64,000 nucleotides of DNA from contig NZ_VIRS01000028.1 in NCBI RefSeq assembly GCF_006912135.1, forward strand, positions 1-64,000, in the 5' to 3' direction. This DNA is from Cryptosporangium phraense. GTDB taxonomy: Bacteria > Actinomycetota > Actinomycetes > Mycobacteriales > Cryptosporangiaceae. The notes under the pieces are model-generated. The model saw nothing but the letters and a program-made list of their open reading frames with translations. It did no database searches and was not told the origin of the DNA. Below, in pieces: positions 35,969 to 44,718 of the stretch (position 1 is the stretch's first letter; each line of letters begins with the position of its first letter). The position numbers and the translations under genes are program-made.

Positions 35969-36500
35969 GCAGGGCGGTCGCGGGCGGGGCATCGCGGCCG
36001 CGATCGAGGGTGGCTTCGCGGCCTGCTGGTTCGGCTGGGCTCAGGCCGAGCCGCCGGGCTGGCTCGTCCCGCTGCTGATCGTCGGCGCGGTGCTGAGCGG
36101 CGCTCTCGCGGTCGGCGGGGTCGTGCTGGCGGTGCGGAGCCCGTCCGGGTCGTCGCCCATGGCCGTCGCCCGCACGCGGACGCAGTACTACGTCACGGTG
36201 GCGATCGAGGTCGTGCTCATCTGGGCCGGATCGGCCCTGCTCGGGGCCACCGGCCACGACGAGTACATCGCGGCCTGGATCGCGCTGGTCGTCGGCGTGC
36301 ACTTCGTGCCGCTCGGCCGGTTCTTCGGTGAGCCGCTGCTGCAGATCTCCGGCGTGGTGATCTCGCTGGTCGCGATCGGCGCGGCGGTCGTCGCGCTCGC
36401 GACCGACTCCGGCAGCAGCACGGTCGCCGGCACCGGCACCGGCCTGGCGCTGCTCGTCACCGGTGTTCTCACGCTCTTCGGCGTTCGCGCCCCGAACTGA
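35949..36500 (+). CDS. Four-helix membrane protein, HFVPL paralogue 1
   Basis: 183 residues with about five hydrophobic segments. No family recognised. Conserved with the next gene: an EGGFAACWFGWA helix near the N-terminus, VVGVHFVPLGRFFG (about 112-125), and a C-terminal Gly-rich helix. It overlaps the end of ctaA by 20 nt, suggesting translational coupling and perhaps a role near the respiratory-heme pathway, but this is only context. Confidence 0.7.
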   Translation: MIDLRPEQGGRGRGIAAAIEGGFAACWFGWAQAEPPGWLVPLLIVGAVLSGALAVGGVVLAVRSPSGSSPMAVARTRTQYYVTVAIEVVLIWAGSALLGATGHDEYIAAWIALVVGVHFVPLGRFFGEPLLQISGVVISLVAIGAAVVALATDSGSSTVAGTGTGLALLVTGVLTLFGVRAPN

Positions 36501-36545
36501 CTCATTCGCCCCACGGTCCCCGGCCGGGACCGGCACCATGGCCCG

Positions 36546-37103
36546 ATGATCGGCAGCCTCGGCGGCACCGTCCGCAGACGTGGTGGGTTGGCCGCGGTGA
36601 TCGCGGGCTTCTTCGGCGCGGTGTGGTTCGGCTGGGCGCGGGACGGGCTGGCCGAGCGTTACGAGTGGGCCCTGATCCTGGTGATCGCGCCGTCGTTCCT
36701 GGTCGTGGGCTGGGGCGCGGTGCGGGCCTGGGGTCCGCCGCCGGCCGGTGGCGAGCCGGCCGACCCCACGTTCAGGCACCGGTCCCCGATCCTGGTCGGG
36801 GTCGAGTTCGTCGTGGCCGCCGCGGCCGCCTGGTTCACCGGCCCCGCGTCCGACGTGGTGCTGGCGGTCACGACGATCGTGATCGGCCTGCACTTCGTGC
36901 CGCTCGCCCGGCTCCTGGGGCAGGCGCTGCTCGGGTGGGCCGGCGCGGCGATCGTCGTCGTCGGGCTGGTCGCGTGGGCGACCGCGGCCGTCGCCGACGA
37001 CAGCAGCGACCCGGTCGCCGGGCTCGGGACCGGCGCGGTGCTGCTGGCCGCCGCCCTCCTGACGCTCCGCCGGACCGCGGTCGGGCCGACCGTCAGAGCG
37101 TGA
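36546..37103 (+). CDS. Four-helix membrane protein, HFVPL paralogue 2
   Basis: 185 residues. A diverged tandem copy of the previous product: AGFFGAVWFGWA, VIGLHFVPLARLLG and DPVAGLGTGAVLLAAALLTL align in order with its partner. An Arg-rich N-terminus and C-terminus flank the membrane part. It starts 45 nt downstream and is probably in the same transcript. It overlaps the convergent SDR gene by 11 bp. Function unknown. Confidence 0.7.
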   Translation: MIGSLGGTVRRRGGLAAVIAGFFGAVWFGWARDGLAERYEWALILVIAPSFLVVGWGAVRAWGPPPAGGEPADPTFRHRSPILVGVEFVVAAAAAWFTGPASDVVLAVTTIVIGLHFVPLARLLGQALLGWAGAAIVVVGLVAWATAAVADDSSDPVAGLGTGAVLLAAALLTLRRTAVGPTVRA

Positions 37104-38022
37104 TCGGGACGCCGGTCACGTCGGCGGAGTACTCCCAGAGCCGGCGGGCGTTCGGCTCGTCGTAGGCGGCCGCGGTGTACCGGACGCGCACCGGGCGACC
37201 GCGCAGCTCCCCCGGGCCGCCCGGGCCGTAGTACTCGCCGCCCGCCGCGGCCGGATCGGTGGCGGCGCGCAGCGTCGGCAGCGCGCCGGTCGCGGCCGAC
37301 TGGCCGATCACCTTCGTCGCGGCCGCCGAGAGCACGGTGAACAGCGTGGCCCCGTTCGCCCCCGGGCCGGTCGTGACCAGGTTGGTCGCGGTGTAGCCGG
37401 GGTGGGCTCCCAGGCTGGCCACCGGAGCACCGGCGGCGCGGAGCCGACGGTCGAGCTCGAGCGTGAACCAGGCGTTGGCGAGCTTGGAGAAGTTGTACGC
37501 GCCGGTAGCCGAGTAGCGGCGCTCGCTCTGCGGGTCGTCGAGCAGCGACGGCGACCCGAACTTGTGCATGACGCTGCTGAGCGTCACGACCCGGGCCCCG
37601 GGCCGCTCGAGCAGCCGGGGCAGCAGCAGCCCGGTCAGCGCGAAGTGACCCAGGTGGTTGGTGCCGAACTGGGCCTCGAAGCCCTGGGCGGTCGTGTGCC
37701 GGGTCGGCACGTTCATGATCCCGGCGTTGTTCACCAGCAGGTCGAGCGGCCCGGTCGTGGCGTCCGCGAAGGCCCGGACCGAGTCGAGATCGGCGAGGTC
37801 GAGCGGCCGGACCTCGATCCGGCCGGCCGCGGCCGGCACGGCCGCACGCAGCCGGTCGAGCGCGGCCGCGCCTTTGGGCGCGCTCCGGCAGGCGAGGAGG
37901 ACCGCGCTGCCCGCGCGGGCCAGCGCCTCGGCCGCGCGGTAGCCGATGCCGCTGTTGGCGCCGGTGACGACCGCGACGCGTCCGGTCTGGTCGGGGATGT
38001 CGGCCGCGGTCCAGCGGGCCAC
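37093..38022 (-). CDS. Short-chain dehydrogenase/reductase
   Basis: 309 residues. NAD(P)-binding VVTGANSGIGYRAAEALARAG (about 15-35), NNAGIM, catalytic Ser in VTLSSVMHK and Y-x3-K in YNFSKLAN. The long C-terminal part and its sequence match the retinol-dehydrogenase-like/oxidoreductase group common in actinobacteria. The substrate is unknown. GTG 38022 begins just after the stop of the upstream small gene and gives the normal SDR start (ARWTAADIPDQTGRVAVV). Confidence 0.88.
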   Translation of the reverse strand: MARWTAADIPDQTGRVAVVTGANSGIGYRAAEALARAGSAVLLACRSAPKGAAALDRLRAAVPAAAGRIEVRPLDLADLDSVRAFADATTGPLDLLVNNAGIMNVPTRHTTAQGFEAQFGTNHLGHFALTGLLLPRLLERPGARVVTLSSVMHKFGSPSLLDDPQSERRYSATGAYNFSKLANAWFTLELDRRLRAAGAPVASLGAHPGYTATNLVTTGPGANGATLFTVLSAAATKVIGQSAATGALPTLRAATDPAAAGGEYYGPGGPGELRGRPVRVRYTAAAYDEPNARRLWEYSADVTGVPITL

Positions 38023-38024
38023 GA

Positions 38025-38297
38025 CTAGTGCTTCCCGCCCATGTATTTCCACTCGGGCGGGCCGGTCTTGATGCCGGTGACGAGGTCGCGATCCCACTCG
38101 TCCTTGACCGTGACCTCGGCCTCGGCGCAGGCCGCGGTGGCCGCCTCGACGCCCCCGGCGACGACCTGATCGCCCCAGGCGCCGTCGGCCCCGACGAGCA
38201 CGACCCGGGCACCCTTCTGCCCGAGGTACTCCACGACGGCGGTCGCCCCGCCATGGGACGACGCGAACCCCTGCAGCCGCTTGACGATGTCAGCCAT
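38025..38297 (-). CDS. Small conserved protein of unknown function
   Basis: 90 residues, soluble, mixed alpha/beta. It opens MADIVKRLQGFASSHGGATA and has a GARVVLVGADGAWGD strand-loop and a C-terminal EWDRDLVTGIKTGPPEWKYM. I recall similar short proteins annotated only as hypothetical in actinobacteria. It ends 2 nt before the SDR start and is probably co-transcribed with it. Confidence 0.7.
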   Translation of the reverse strand: MADIVKRLQGFASSHGGATAVVEYLGQKGARVVLVGADGAWGDQVVAGGVEAATAACAEAEVTVKDEWDRDLVTGIKTGPPEWKYMGGKH

Positions 38298-38334
38298 GCC
38301 GACACGTTACCGACCGGTAGGGCCGGTACGCACG

Positions 38335-39255
38335 TTACGAGATCAAAGCGTCGACGGCGACGGCCAGGAACAACAGCGTGAGGTACGTGATCGAGAGGTG
38401 GAACAGCCGCATCGGCTTGACCTTCAGCTCCCGCCGCACCTGCCGGTTCAGCCGGTGGGCCTCGACCAGGAACCAGCCGCCGAGCACCAGCGCCGTCGCG
38501 CCGTAGATCCAGCCCGTGGCCAGCGGCCAGAGCAGCAGCGAGCACAGCACCATCGCCCAGGAATACGCGAGGATCTGTCCGGTCACGACCTTGGGAGCCG
38601 CGACGACCGGCAGCATCGGCACGCCGGCCTTGGCGTAGTCGTTGCGGAACTTCATCGCCAGCGGCCAGTAGTGCGGCGGCGTCCAGAAGAAGATCACGCC
38701 GAACAGGACCAGCGGGGCCCAGCTCAGCGAGTTCGTGACCGCGGCCCAGCCGATCAGCACCGGCATGCAGCCGGCCGCGCCGCCCCAGACGATGTTCTGG
38801 CTGGTCCGTCGCTTGAGCACCGCGGTGTAGACCAGGACGTAGAACAGGATCGCGGCCAGCGCCAGCCCGGCGGCCAGCGCGTTGGTCTGCCACCACAGGA
38901 ACGCGACCGCGACCACGCCGAGCGCGACACCGAAGATCAGCGCGCTGCGCGGCTCCACCGTGTGCTGGGCCAGCGGACGCCGTTTGGTGCGAGACATCTT
39001 TTCGTCGATGTCGCGGTCGATGTAGCAGTTGAGCGCGTTCGCACTACCGGCCGCGAGCGTGCCACCGAGGACGGTGGCGACGATGAGCCACAGCGAGGGC
39101 ATGCCACGCTGGGCGAGGAGCATCGTCGGAACCGTCGACACGAGGAGCGTCTCGATGATTCGCGGCTTGGTCAGGGCGACGTAGGCCTTGACCACACCCA
39201 GTGGCTTCAGACGCGGCGGCCGGGACCCGGCCGGCGCCTCCACTTGTGCAGTCAC
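38335..39255 (-). CDS. ctaB: Protoheme IX farnesyltransferase (heme O synthase)
   Basis: 306 residues. UbiA prenyltransferase family with nine helices. Prenyl-diphosphate motif [20 protein letters not shown] and second loop [19 protein letters not shown]. It farnesylates heme B to heme O, the substrate of CtaA encoded nearby. GTG 39255 has GGAG 5 nt upstream. Divergent from tkt, as in mycobacteria. Confidence 0.97.
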   Translation of the reverse strand: MTAQVEAPAGSRPPRLKPLGVVKAYVALTKPRIIETLLVSTVPTMLLAQRGMPSLWLIVATVLGGTLAAGSANALNCYIDRDIDEKMSRTKRRPLAQHTVEPRSALIFGVALGVVAVAFLWWQTNALAAGLALAAILFYVLVYTAVLKRRTSQNIVWGGAAGCMPVLIGWAAVTNSLSWAPLVLFGVIFFWTPPHYWPLAMKFRNDYAKAGVPMLPVVAAPKVVTGQILAYSWAMVLCSLLLWPLATGWIYGATALVLGGWFLVEAHRLNRQVRRELKVKPMRLFHLSITYLTLLFLAVAVDALIS

Positions 39256-39448
39256 GACGGCTCCGCCGCAATACGGGGGGTCACAGCAGACCGTCCACCT
39301 TCCGATCGTTCCGACCGTGCTCCGCCGGTCAGCCCTTCGGCGCGACGCAGAACGGCGCGCCCGGGTCAGAATAGACCGCCGCCAATCGTCTACACGCTGT
39401 GGGTGGGTGGGACGCGCCGGACGGTCGGGCCATCGTCAAAATAGTGGG
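39256..39448. other. ctaB-tkt intergenic region
   Basis: No gene seen. CAAAAT at 39437-39442 may be a -10 for the short ORF that precedes tkt. No clear leftward promoter for ctaB was found. Confidence 0.4.
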
Positions 39449-39613
39449 GTGAACGAGTCTTCCGCACCGGAAGGACATTCACGCGACACCATCCAGAGAC
39501 GCGTCGTTACTCACTGGGTGGGTAGGGTTTTTGCAGGAGCCGGTCGCGGAACTCCCACGGCCGGATCGGCATTCCGTCCTGAAGAAGGACTCGGACGAGG
39601 GACACGCCTGTGA
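39449..39613 (+). CDS. Possible short upstream ORF coupled to tkt
   Basis: 54 codons (MNESSAPEGHSRDTIQRRVV ..., ending GLGRGTRL). GTG 39449 is preceded by CAAAAT at 6 nt, and its TGA overlaps the tkt GTG (GTGA). This fits a leaderless leader peptide feeding ribosomes to tkt, but there is no recognised family and codon use alone does not prove it. tkt also has its own GAGG about 9 nt upstream. Confidence 0.35.
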   Translation: MNESSAPEGHSRDTIQRRVVTHWVGRVFAGAGRGTPTAGSAFRPEEGLGRGTRL

Positions 39614-41739
39614 GCAGCTCGGAGAATGACGCAGTACTCGACTGGAACGATCAGGACGCGAAGGCGGTAGACACCGTCCGCGTGCTGGCGGCCGACGCCG
39701 TGCAGAAGTCGGGCAACGGCCACCCGGGCACCGCGATGAGCCTGGCCCCGCTGGCCTATCTGTTGTTCAACAAGGTGCTCAAGCACGATCCGACCGACCC
39801 GAACTGGACCGGCCGCGACCGGTTCGTTCTGAGCGCCGGTCACTCCAGCCTGACGCTCTACATCCAGCTCTTCCTGTCGGGCTACCCGCTGACACTGGAA
39901 GACCTGAAGTCGCTCCGCCAGTGGGGCAGCCAGACCCCGGGTCACCCGGAGCACGGCCACACCCCGGGCGTCGAGACCACGACCGGCCCGCTGGGCCAGG
40001 GCGTCGGCAACGCGGTCGGCATGGCGATGGCGGCCCGCCGCGAGCGCGGCCTGTTCGACCCGGACGCCCCGGCCGGCCAGAGCCCGTTCGACCACAACAT
40101 CTGGGCGATCGCCGGCGACGGCGACATCGAGGAGGGCATCAGCGGCGAGGCGTCGTCGATCGCGGGCACCCAGCAGCTGGGCAACCTGACGCTGATCTAC
40201 GACGACAACAAGATCTCGATCGAGGACGACACGAACATCGCCCTCACCGAGGACGTCGCGGCCCGCTACGAGGCCTACGGCTGGCACGTGCAGAAGCTCG
40301 ACTTCACCGCCGGCGGCGAGTACCACGAGGACGTCCACGCGCTCTGGGACGCGCTGCAGGCGGCCAAGGCCGAGACCGGCCGCCCGTCGTTCATCCAGCT
40401 GCGCACGATCATCGGCTGGCCGGCCCCGAACCTGCAGGGAACCGGCAAGGCGCACGGCGCCGCGCTGGGCGTGGACGAGGTCAAGGCCACCAAGGAGATC
40501 CTGGGCTTCGACCCGGAGAAGACGTTCGAGGTGCCCCAGGGCGCGTTCGACCGGGCCCGCGAGGTCGTGGCCCGCGGCCACGCCAAGCACGAGGCCTGGA
40601 ACGCCGAGTTCGAGAAGTGGGCCGAGGCCAACCCGGAGCGCAAGGCGCTGTTCGACCGGATGGCGACCCGCTCGCTGCCCGAGGGCTGGACCGACAAGCT
40701 CCCGACGTTCCCGGCCGACGCCAAGGGCATCGCGACCCGCAAGGCGTCCGGTGACACGCTGAGCGCGATCGCGCCGGCCCTGCCGGAGCTCTGGGGCGGT
40801 TCGGCCGACCTGGCCGAGTCCAACCTGACGACGCCCAAGGGCGAGCCGTCGTTCCTCCCGCCCGACCGCCAGACCAAGATGTTCAGCGGCGGTCCCTACG
40901 GCCGGGTGCTCCACTTCGGCATCCGCGAGCACGCGATGGGCTCGATCCTCAACGGCATCGCACTGCACGGCGGCACCCGCCCCTACGGTGGCACATTCCT
41001 GGTCTTCAGCGACTACATGCGCCCGGCCGTCCGGCTCGCGGCGCTGATGAAGCTGCCGACGATCTACGTGTGGACGCACGACTCGATCGGCCTCGGCGAA
41101 GACGGCCCGACGCACCAGCCGATCGAGCACCTGACCGCGCTGCGGGCGATCCCCGGCCTCGACGTCGTCCGCCCGGCCGACGCCAACGAGACCGTCGTCG
41201 CGTGGAAGCAGGCGCTGGAGCACACCGACCGGCCGACCGCGCTGGCCCTGTCCCGGCAGAACCTGCCGACGTTCGACCGCACGACCGGCGAGTACGCTCC
41301 GGTGGAGTACGCGGCCAAGGGCGCCTACGTGCTGGCCGAGGCCAGCGGCGGTACCCCGCACGTGATCCTGCTGGCCACCGGTTCCGAGGTCGCGATCGCC
41401 GACGAGGCCCGCAAGCGCCTGGAGGCCGAGGGCACGCCGACCCGGCTGGTGTCGGTGCCGTGCTTCGAGTGGTTCGAGGAGCAGGACGAGGCCTACCGGG
41501 AGTCGGTGCTCCCGCGGTCCGTCAAGGCTCGGGTGAGCGTCGAGGCCGGCATCGCGATGTCGTGGCGGGGCCTGGTCGGCGAGGCCGGCGAGTCCATCTC
41601 GATCGAGCACTTCGGGGCCAGCGCGCCCTACACGGTGTTGTACGAGCAGTTCGGCTTCACTCCCGACCGCGTCGTCGCGGCCGCGCACGCCAGCCTCACC
41701 AAGGTCGGGGCCATCACCGGCAGCCCGACCGGCAACTGA
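39610..41739 (+). CDS. tkt: Transketolase
   Basis: 709 residues. TPP-binding GDGDIEEGISGEASSIAG with the paired DDNKIS, N-terminal substrate His in SGNGHPGTAMSL, TPGHPEHGHTPGVETTTGPLGQG and the C-terminal pyrimidine-binding domain (HDSIGLGEDGPTHQPIEHL). It moves two-carbon units in the non-oxidative pentose-phosphate pathway. GTG 39610 starts right at the end of a short ORF. First gene of the tkt-tal pair; the oxidative branch follows. A 1110-codon open frame on the other strand is a shadow. Confidence 0.98.
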   Translation: MSSSENDAVLDWNDQDAKAVDTVRVLAADAVQKSGNGHPGTAMSLAPLAYLLFNKVLKHDPTDPNWTGRDRFVLSAGHSSLTLYIQLFLSGYPLTLEDLKSLRQWGSQTPGHPEHGHTPGVETTTGPLGQGVGNAVGMAMAARRERGLFDPDAPAGQSPFDHNIWAIAGDGDIEEGISGEASSIAGTQQLGNLTLIYDDNKISIEDDTNIALTEDVAARYEAYGWHVQKLDFTAGGEYHEDVHALWDALQAAKAETGRPSFIQLRTIIGWPAPNLQGTGKAHGAALGVDEVKATKEILGFDPEKTFEVPQGAFDRAREVVARGHAKHEAWNAEFEKWAEANPERKALFDRMATRSLPEGWTDKLPTFPADAKGIATRKASGDTLSAIAPALPELWGGSADLAESNLTTPKGEPSFLPPDRQTKMFSGGPYGRVLHFGIREHAMGSILNGIALHGGTRPYGGTFLVFSDYMRPAVRLAALMKLPTIYVWTHDSIGLGEDGPTHQPIEHLTALRAIPGLDVVRPADANETVVAWKQALEHTDRPTALALSRQNLPTFDRTTGEYAPVEYAAKGAYVLAEASGGTPHVILLATGSEVAIADEARKRLEAEGTPTRLVSVPCFEWFEEQDEAYRESVLPRSVKARVSVEAGIAMSWRGLVGEAGESISIEHFGASAPYTVLYEQFGFTPDRVVAAAHASLTKVGAITGSPTGN

Positions 41740-41754
41740 AGGAAGGACGTCCAC

Positions 41755-42864
41755 ATGTCCGACGCACTCGCCGAACTGTCCGCCGCCGGCGTGGCAGTGT
41801 GGCTCGACGACATCTCCCGCCAGCGCCTGAACAGCGGTAACCTCGCGCAGCTGGTGGCCGAGAAGCACGTCGTCGGGGTCACGAGCAACCCGACGATCTT
41901 CGCGAAGGCGCTCGAGGACATCGACACCTACGCCGAGACCCTCACCGACCTCAAGGCCCGCAAGGTCTCGGTCGACGAGGCCATCCGGATGGTCACGGCC
42001 ACCGACATCCGCGACGGCGCCGACCTGCTGCGCCCGGTCTACGACCGCAGCGACGGCGTCGACGGCCGGGTCTCGCTCGAGGTCGACCCGCGCCTGGCCA
42101 ACGACACCACCGCGACGATCGCCGAGGCCAAGGCCCTCTGGTGGCTCGTCGACCGGCCGAACGTGCTGATCAAGATCCCGGCCACGAAGGCCGGCCTGCC
42201 GGCGATCACCGCGGCGCTGGCCGAGGGCATCAGCGTCAACGTCACGCTGATCTTCAGCCTCGAGCGGTACGGCGAGGTCATGGAGGCGTTCGTCGCCGGC
42301 GTCGAGCAGGCCAAGGAGAACGGCCACGACCTGACCAAGCTCGCCTCGGTGGCGTCGTTCTTCGTGTCGCGCGTCGACAGCGAGATCGACAAGCGCCTCG
42401 ACAAGCTCGGCTCGGACGAGGCCAAGGCGCTGCGCGGGAAGGCCGCGATCGCGAACGCGCGGCTGGCCTACCGCGACTACGAGCAGGTCTTCTCGACGCC
42501 GCGGTGGAAGGCCCTGGCCGACGCCGGCGCCAAGCCGCAGCGGCCGCTGTGGGCGTCGACCGGCGTCAAGGACCCGGCCTACGACGACACCCAGTACGTC
42601 GTCGAGCTGGTCGCCCCGGGCACCGTGAACACGATGCCCGAGGCCACGCTCAAGGCCGTCGACGACCACGGCGTGGTTCGCGGCGACACGATCACCCCGT
42701 ACTACGCCGACGCGCAGGCCGTGCTCGACGCGCTGGCCGGCATCGGCGTCGACTACGACGACGTCGTCGACCAGCTCGAGCGCGAAGGCGTCGAGAAGTT
42801 CGAGCAGTCGTGGACCGAGCTGCTCGAGTCGGTCAAGAAGCAACTCACCAAGGTCGATGCCTGA
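41755..42864 (+). CDS. tal: Transaldolase
   Basis: 369 residues, the longer actinobacterial type. Motifs: [13 protein letters not shown] (about 39-51), Schiff-base lysine in [15 protein letters not shown] (about 139) and [14 protein letters not shown]. It transfers dihydroxyacetone units and works with transketolase. ATG 41755 has GAAGGACG upstream, 15 nt after the tkt stop, so the two are an operon. Two hairpins follow. Confidence 0.97.
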   Translation: MSDALAELSAAGVAVWLDDISRQRLNSGNLAQLVAEKHVVGVTSNPTIFAKALEDIDTYAETLTDLKARKVSVDEAIRMVTATDIRDGADLLRPVYDRSDGVDGRVSLEVDPRLANDTTATIAEAKALWWLVDRPNVLIKIPATKAGLPAITAALAEGISVNVTLIFSLERYGEVMEAFVAGVEQAKENGHDLTKLASVASFFVSRVDSEIDKRLDKLGSDEAKALRGKAAIANARLAYRDYEQVFSTPRWKALADAGAKPQRPLWASTGVKDPAYDDTQYVVELVAPGTVNTMPEATLKAVDDHGVVRGDTITPYYADAQAVLDALAGIGVDYDDVVDQLEREGVEKFEQSWTELLESVKKQLTKVDA

Positions 42865-42871
42865 TCACAGA

Positions 42872-42930
42872 GGGCCCGCCACCGGCGGGCCTCTCGTCTC
42901 CGTTTCCGGCGGCGCCTTCGGCGCCGCCGG
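42872..42930 (+). terminator. Tandem hairpins after tal
   Basis: A 9-bp hairpin (42872-42880 with 42884-42892) is followed by a perfect 11-bp hairpin (42906-42916 with 42920-42930). No T tract. Confidence 0.65.
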
Positions 42931-42934
42931 TGCG

Positions 42935-43006
42935 GTGACGACCCTTACTTGCGCGCTCACCGACCGGGCCGTCGGCCTGGCCCAGCTCATCGAGGCGGTG
43001 CGATGA
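42935..43006 (+). CDS. Possible short upstream ORF overlapping zwf
   Basis: 23 codons (MTTLTCALTDRAVGLAQLIE ...) from GTG 42935, with TGA overlapping the zwf ATG (ATGA). It could be a translational coupler, or a remnant of the pgi gene that some actinobacteria have between tal and zwf. It could also be chance. Confidence 0.25.
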   Translation: MTTLTCALTDRAVGLAQLIEAVR

Positions 43007-44718
43007 CCAAACCGGCCACGGGCGCTCCCAAGGCGACCGACACAGCGACCTCCGCTCCGCCGGAGGCTCCCGAGACTTCTGCCGAGGCGGGCAGCCCGCC
43101 CGCCGGCACTCCATCGGCCGGTAGCCCGGCCCTGGACACCAAGACCTCGCCGGCCCCGGCGATCCCGCCGGGCCAGCTCACGGCGACCCCGGGTGGACGC
43201 GCGGCCAACCCGCTGCGCGACCCGGCCGACCGGCGCCTGCCGCGGGTCCCGGAGCCGTGCGCCCTGGTGATCTTCGGCGTCACCGGCGACCTGTCCCGCA
43301 AGAAGCTCATCCCGGCGATCTACGACCTCGCCAACCGGGATCTGCTGCCGCCCGGCTTCGTGGTGCTCGGGTTCGCCCGGCGCGACTGGGGCGACGGCGA
43401 GTTCGAGGACGTCTGCCGTGAGTGGGCCAAGAGCGGCGCCCGCACCCAGTGGCGCGAGGACGCCTGGGAGCGGCTGTCGGAGAACATCAAGTTCGTCGCC
43501 GGCTCCTTCGACGACGACGAGGCGTTCGACCACCTCTCGACCACGCTCAAGGAACTGCACGACGAGCACGGCATCCTCGGCAACGCCGCGTTCTACCTGT
43601 CGATCCCGCCGTCGCTGTTCCCGGTCGTGCTCAACCAGATCGAGCGGACGAAGATGGCCGACACCACGACCGACGGCGGCTGGCGCCGCGTCGTCGTGGA
43701 GAAGCCGTTCGGGCACGACGTGGAGTCGTCCAAGGCGCTCAACCGCCTGGTCGACGACGTGTTCTCGGCCGAGAACGTGTTCCGGATCGACCACTACCTG
43801 GGCAAGGAGACGGTCCAGAACCTGCTGGCGCTGCGCTTCGCCAACCAGCTGTTCGAGCCGATCTGGAACGCCCACTACGTCGACTCGGTGCAGATCACGA
43901 TGGCCGAAGACGTCGGCATCGGGACCCGGGCCGGCTTCTACGACAAGACCGGCACCGCCCGGGACGTCGTCCAGAACCACCTGCTGCAGCTCCTCGCGCT
44001 GGCCGCGATGGAGGAGCCGGTGAGCTTCACCGCGGACGCGATCCGCACCGAGAAGCTCAAGGTGCTGCACGCGACGAAGCCTCCGGCCGACATGGAGCAC
44101 GACGCGATCCGCGGCCAGTACGAGCAGGGCTGGCTGGCCGGTCAGCGGGTGCCGGGGTACCTCCAGGAGAAAGACATCCCGGAGGACTCGAAGACCGAGA
44201 CGTACGCGGCGATCAAGCTCGGCATCCACACCCGGCGCTGGGCCGGCGTCCCGTTCTACGTGCGGGCGGGCAAACGGCTCCCGCGGCGGGTCACCGAGAT
44301 CGCGGTGCTGTTCAAGAAGGCCCCGCACCTACCGTTCGCGAATACCGACACCGAGGCGCTGGGCCAGAACCAGCTGGTCATCAAGGTCCAGCCGGACGAG
44401 GGCATGACGCTGAAGTTCGGCTCGAAGGTGCCCGGGTCGGCGATGGAGGTCCGGGACGTCGCGATGGACTTCCTCTACGGCGAGGCGTTCACCGAGTCCT
44501 CCCCCGAGGCCTACGAGCGGTTGATCCTCGACGTGCTGGTCGGCGACTCGACGCTGTTCCCGAACGCGGACGAGGTCGAGGCCAGCTGGGTCGTCATCGA
44601 CGCGCTCGAGGACTTCTGGGAAGGCAAGGCGCCGTTCAAGTACCGGGCCGGCGAGTGGGGCCCGAAGGCAGCGGACGAGATGCTCGCCCGCGAGGGACGC
44701 ACCTGGAGGCGGCCGTGA
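43003..44718 (+). CDS. zwf: Glucose-6-phosphate 1-dehydrogenase
   Basis: 571 residues. NADP site VIFGVTGDLSRKKLIPAIYD (about 90-109), active-site RIDHYLGKETVQNLL (about 262) and EKPFGHD. An unusual Pro/Ala/Thr-rich N-terminal extension of about 65 residues precedes the normal start region (NPLRDPADRRLPRVPEPCAL). ATG 43003 has GAGG 7 nt upstream, so the extension appears real. First, NADPH-making step of the oxidative pentose-phosphate branch. It overlaps opcA by 4 nt. Confidence 0.97.
   Translation: MTKPATGAPKATDTATSAPPEAPETSAEAGSPPAGTPSAGSPALDTKTSPAPAIPPGQLTATPGGRAANPLRDPADRRLPRVPEPCALVIFGVTGDLSRKKLIPAIYDLANRDLLPPGFVVLGFARRDWGDGEFEDVCREWAKSGARTQWREDAWERLSENIKFVAGSFDDDEAFDHLSTTLKELHDEHGILGNAAFYLSIPPSLFPVVLNQIERTKMADTTTDGGWRRVVVEKPFGHDVESSKALNRLVDDVFSAENVFRIDHYLGKETVQNLLALRFANQLFEPIWNAHYVDSVQITMAEDVGIGTRAGFYDKTGTARDVVQNHLLQLLALAAMEEPVSFTADAIRTEKLKVLHATKPPADMEHDAIRGQYEQGWLAGQRVPGYLQEKDIPEDSKTETYAAIKLGIHTRRWAGVPFYVRAGKRLPRRVTEIAVLFKKAPHLPFANTDTEALGQNQLVIKVQPDEGMTLKFGSKVPGSAMEVRDVAMDFLYGEAFTESSPEAYERLILDVLVGDSTLFPNADEVEASWVVIDALEDFWEGKAPFKYRAGEWGPKAADEMLAREGRTWRRP

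Noticed and set aside
39511-42843. 1110-codon open frame antisense to tkt and tal
   Set aside because: Same codon-bias artefact; both + strand genes are intact and recognisable.
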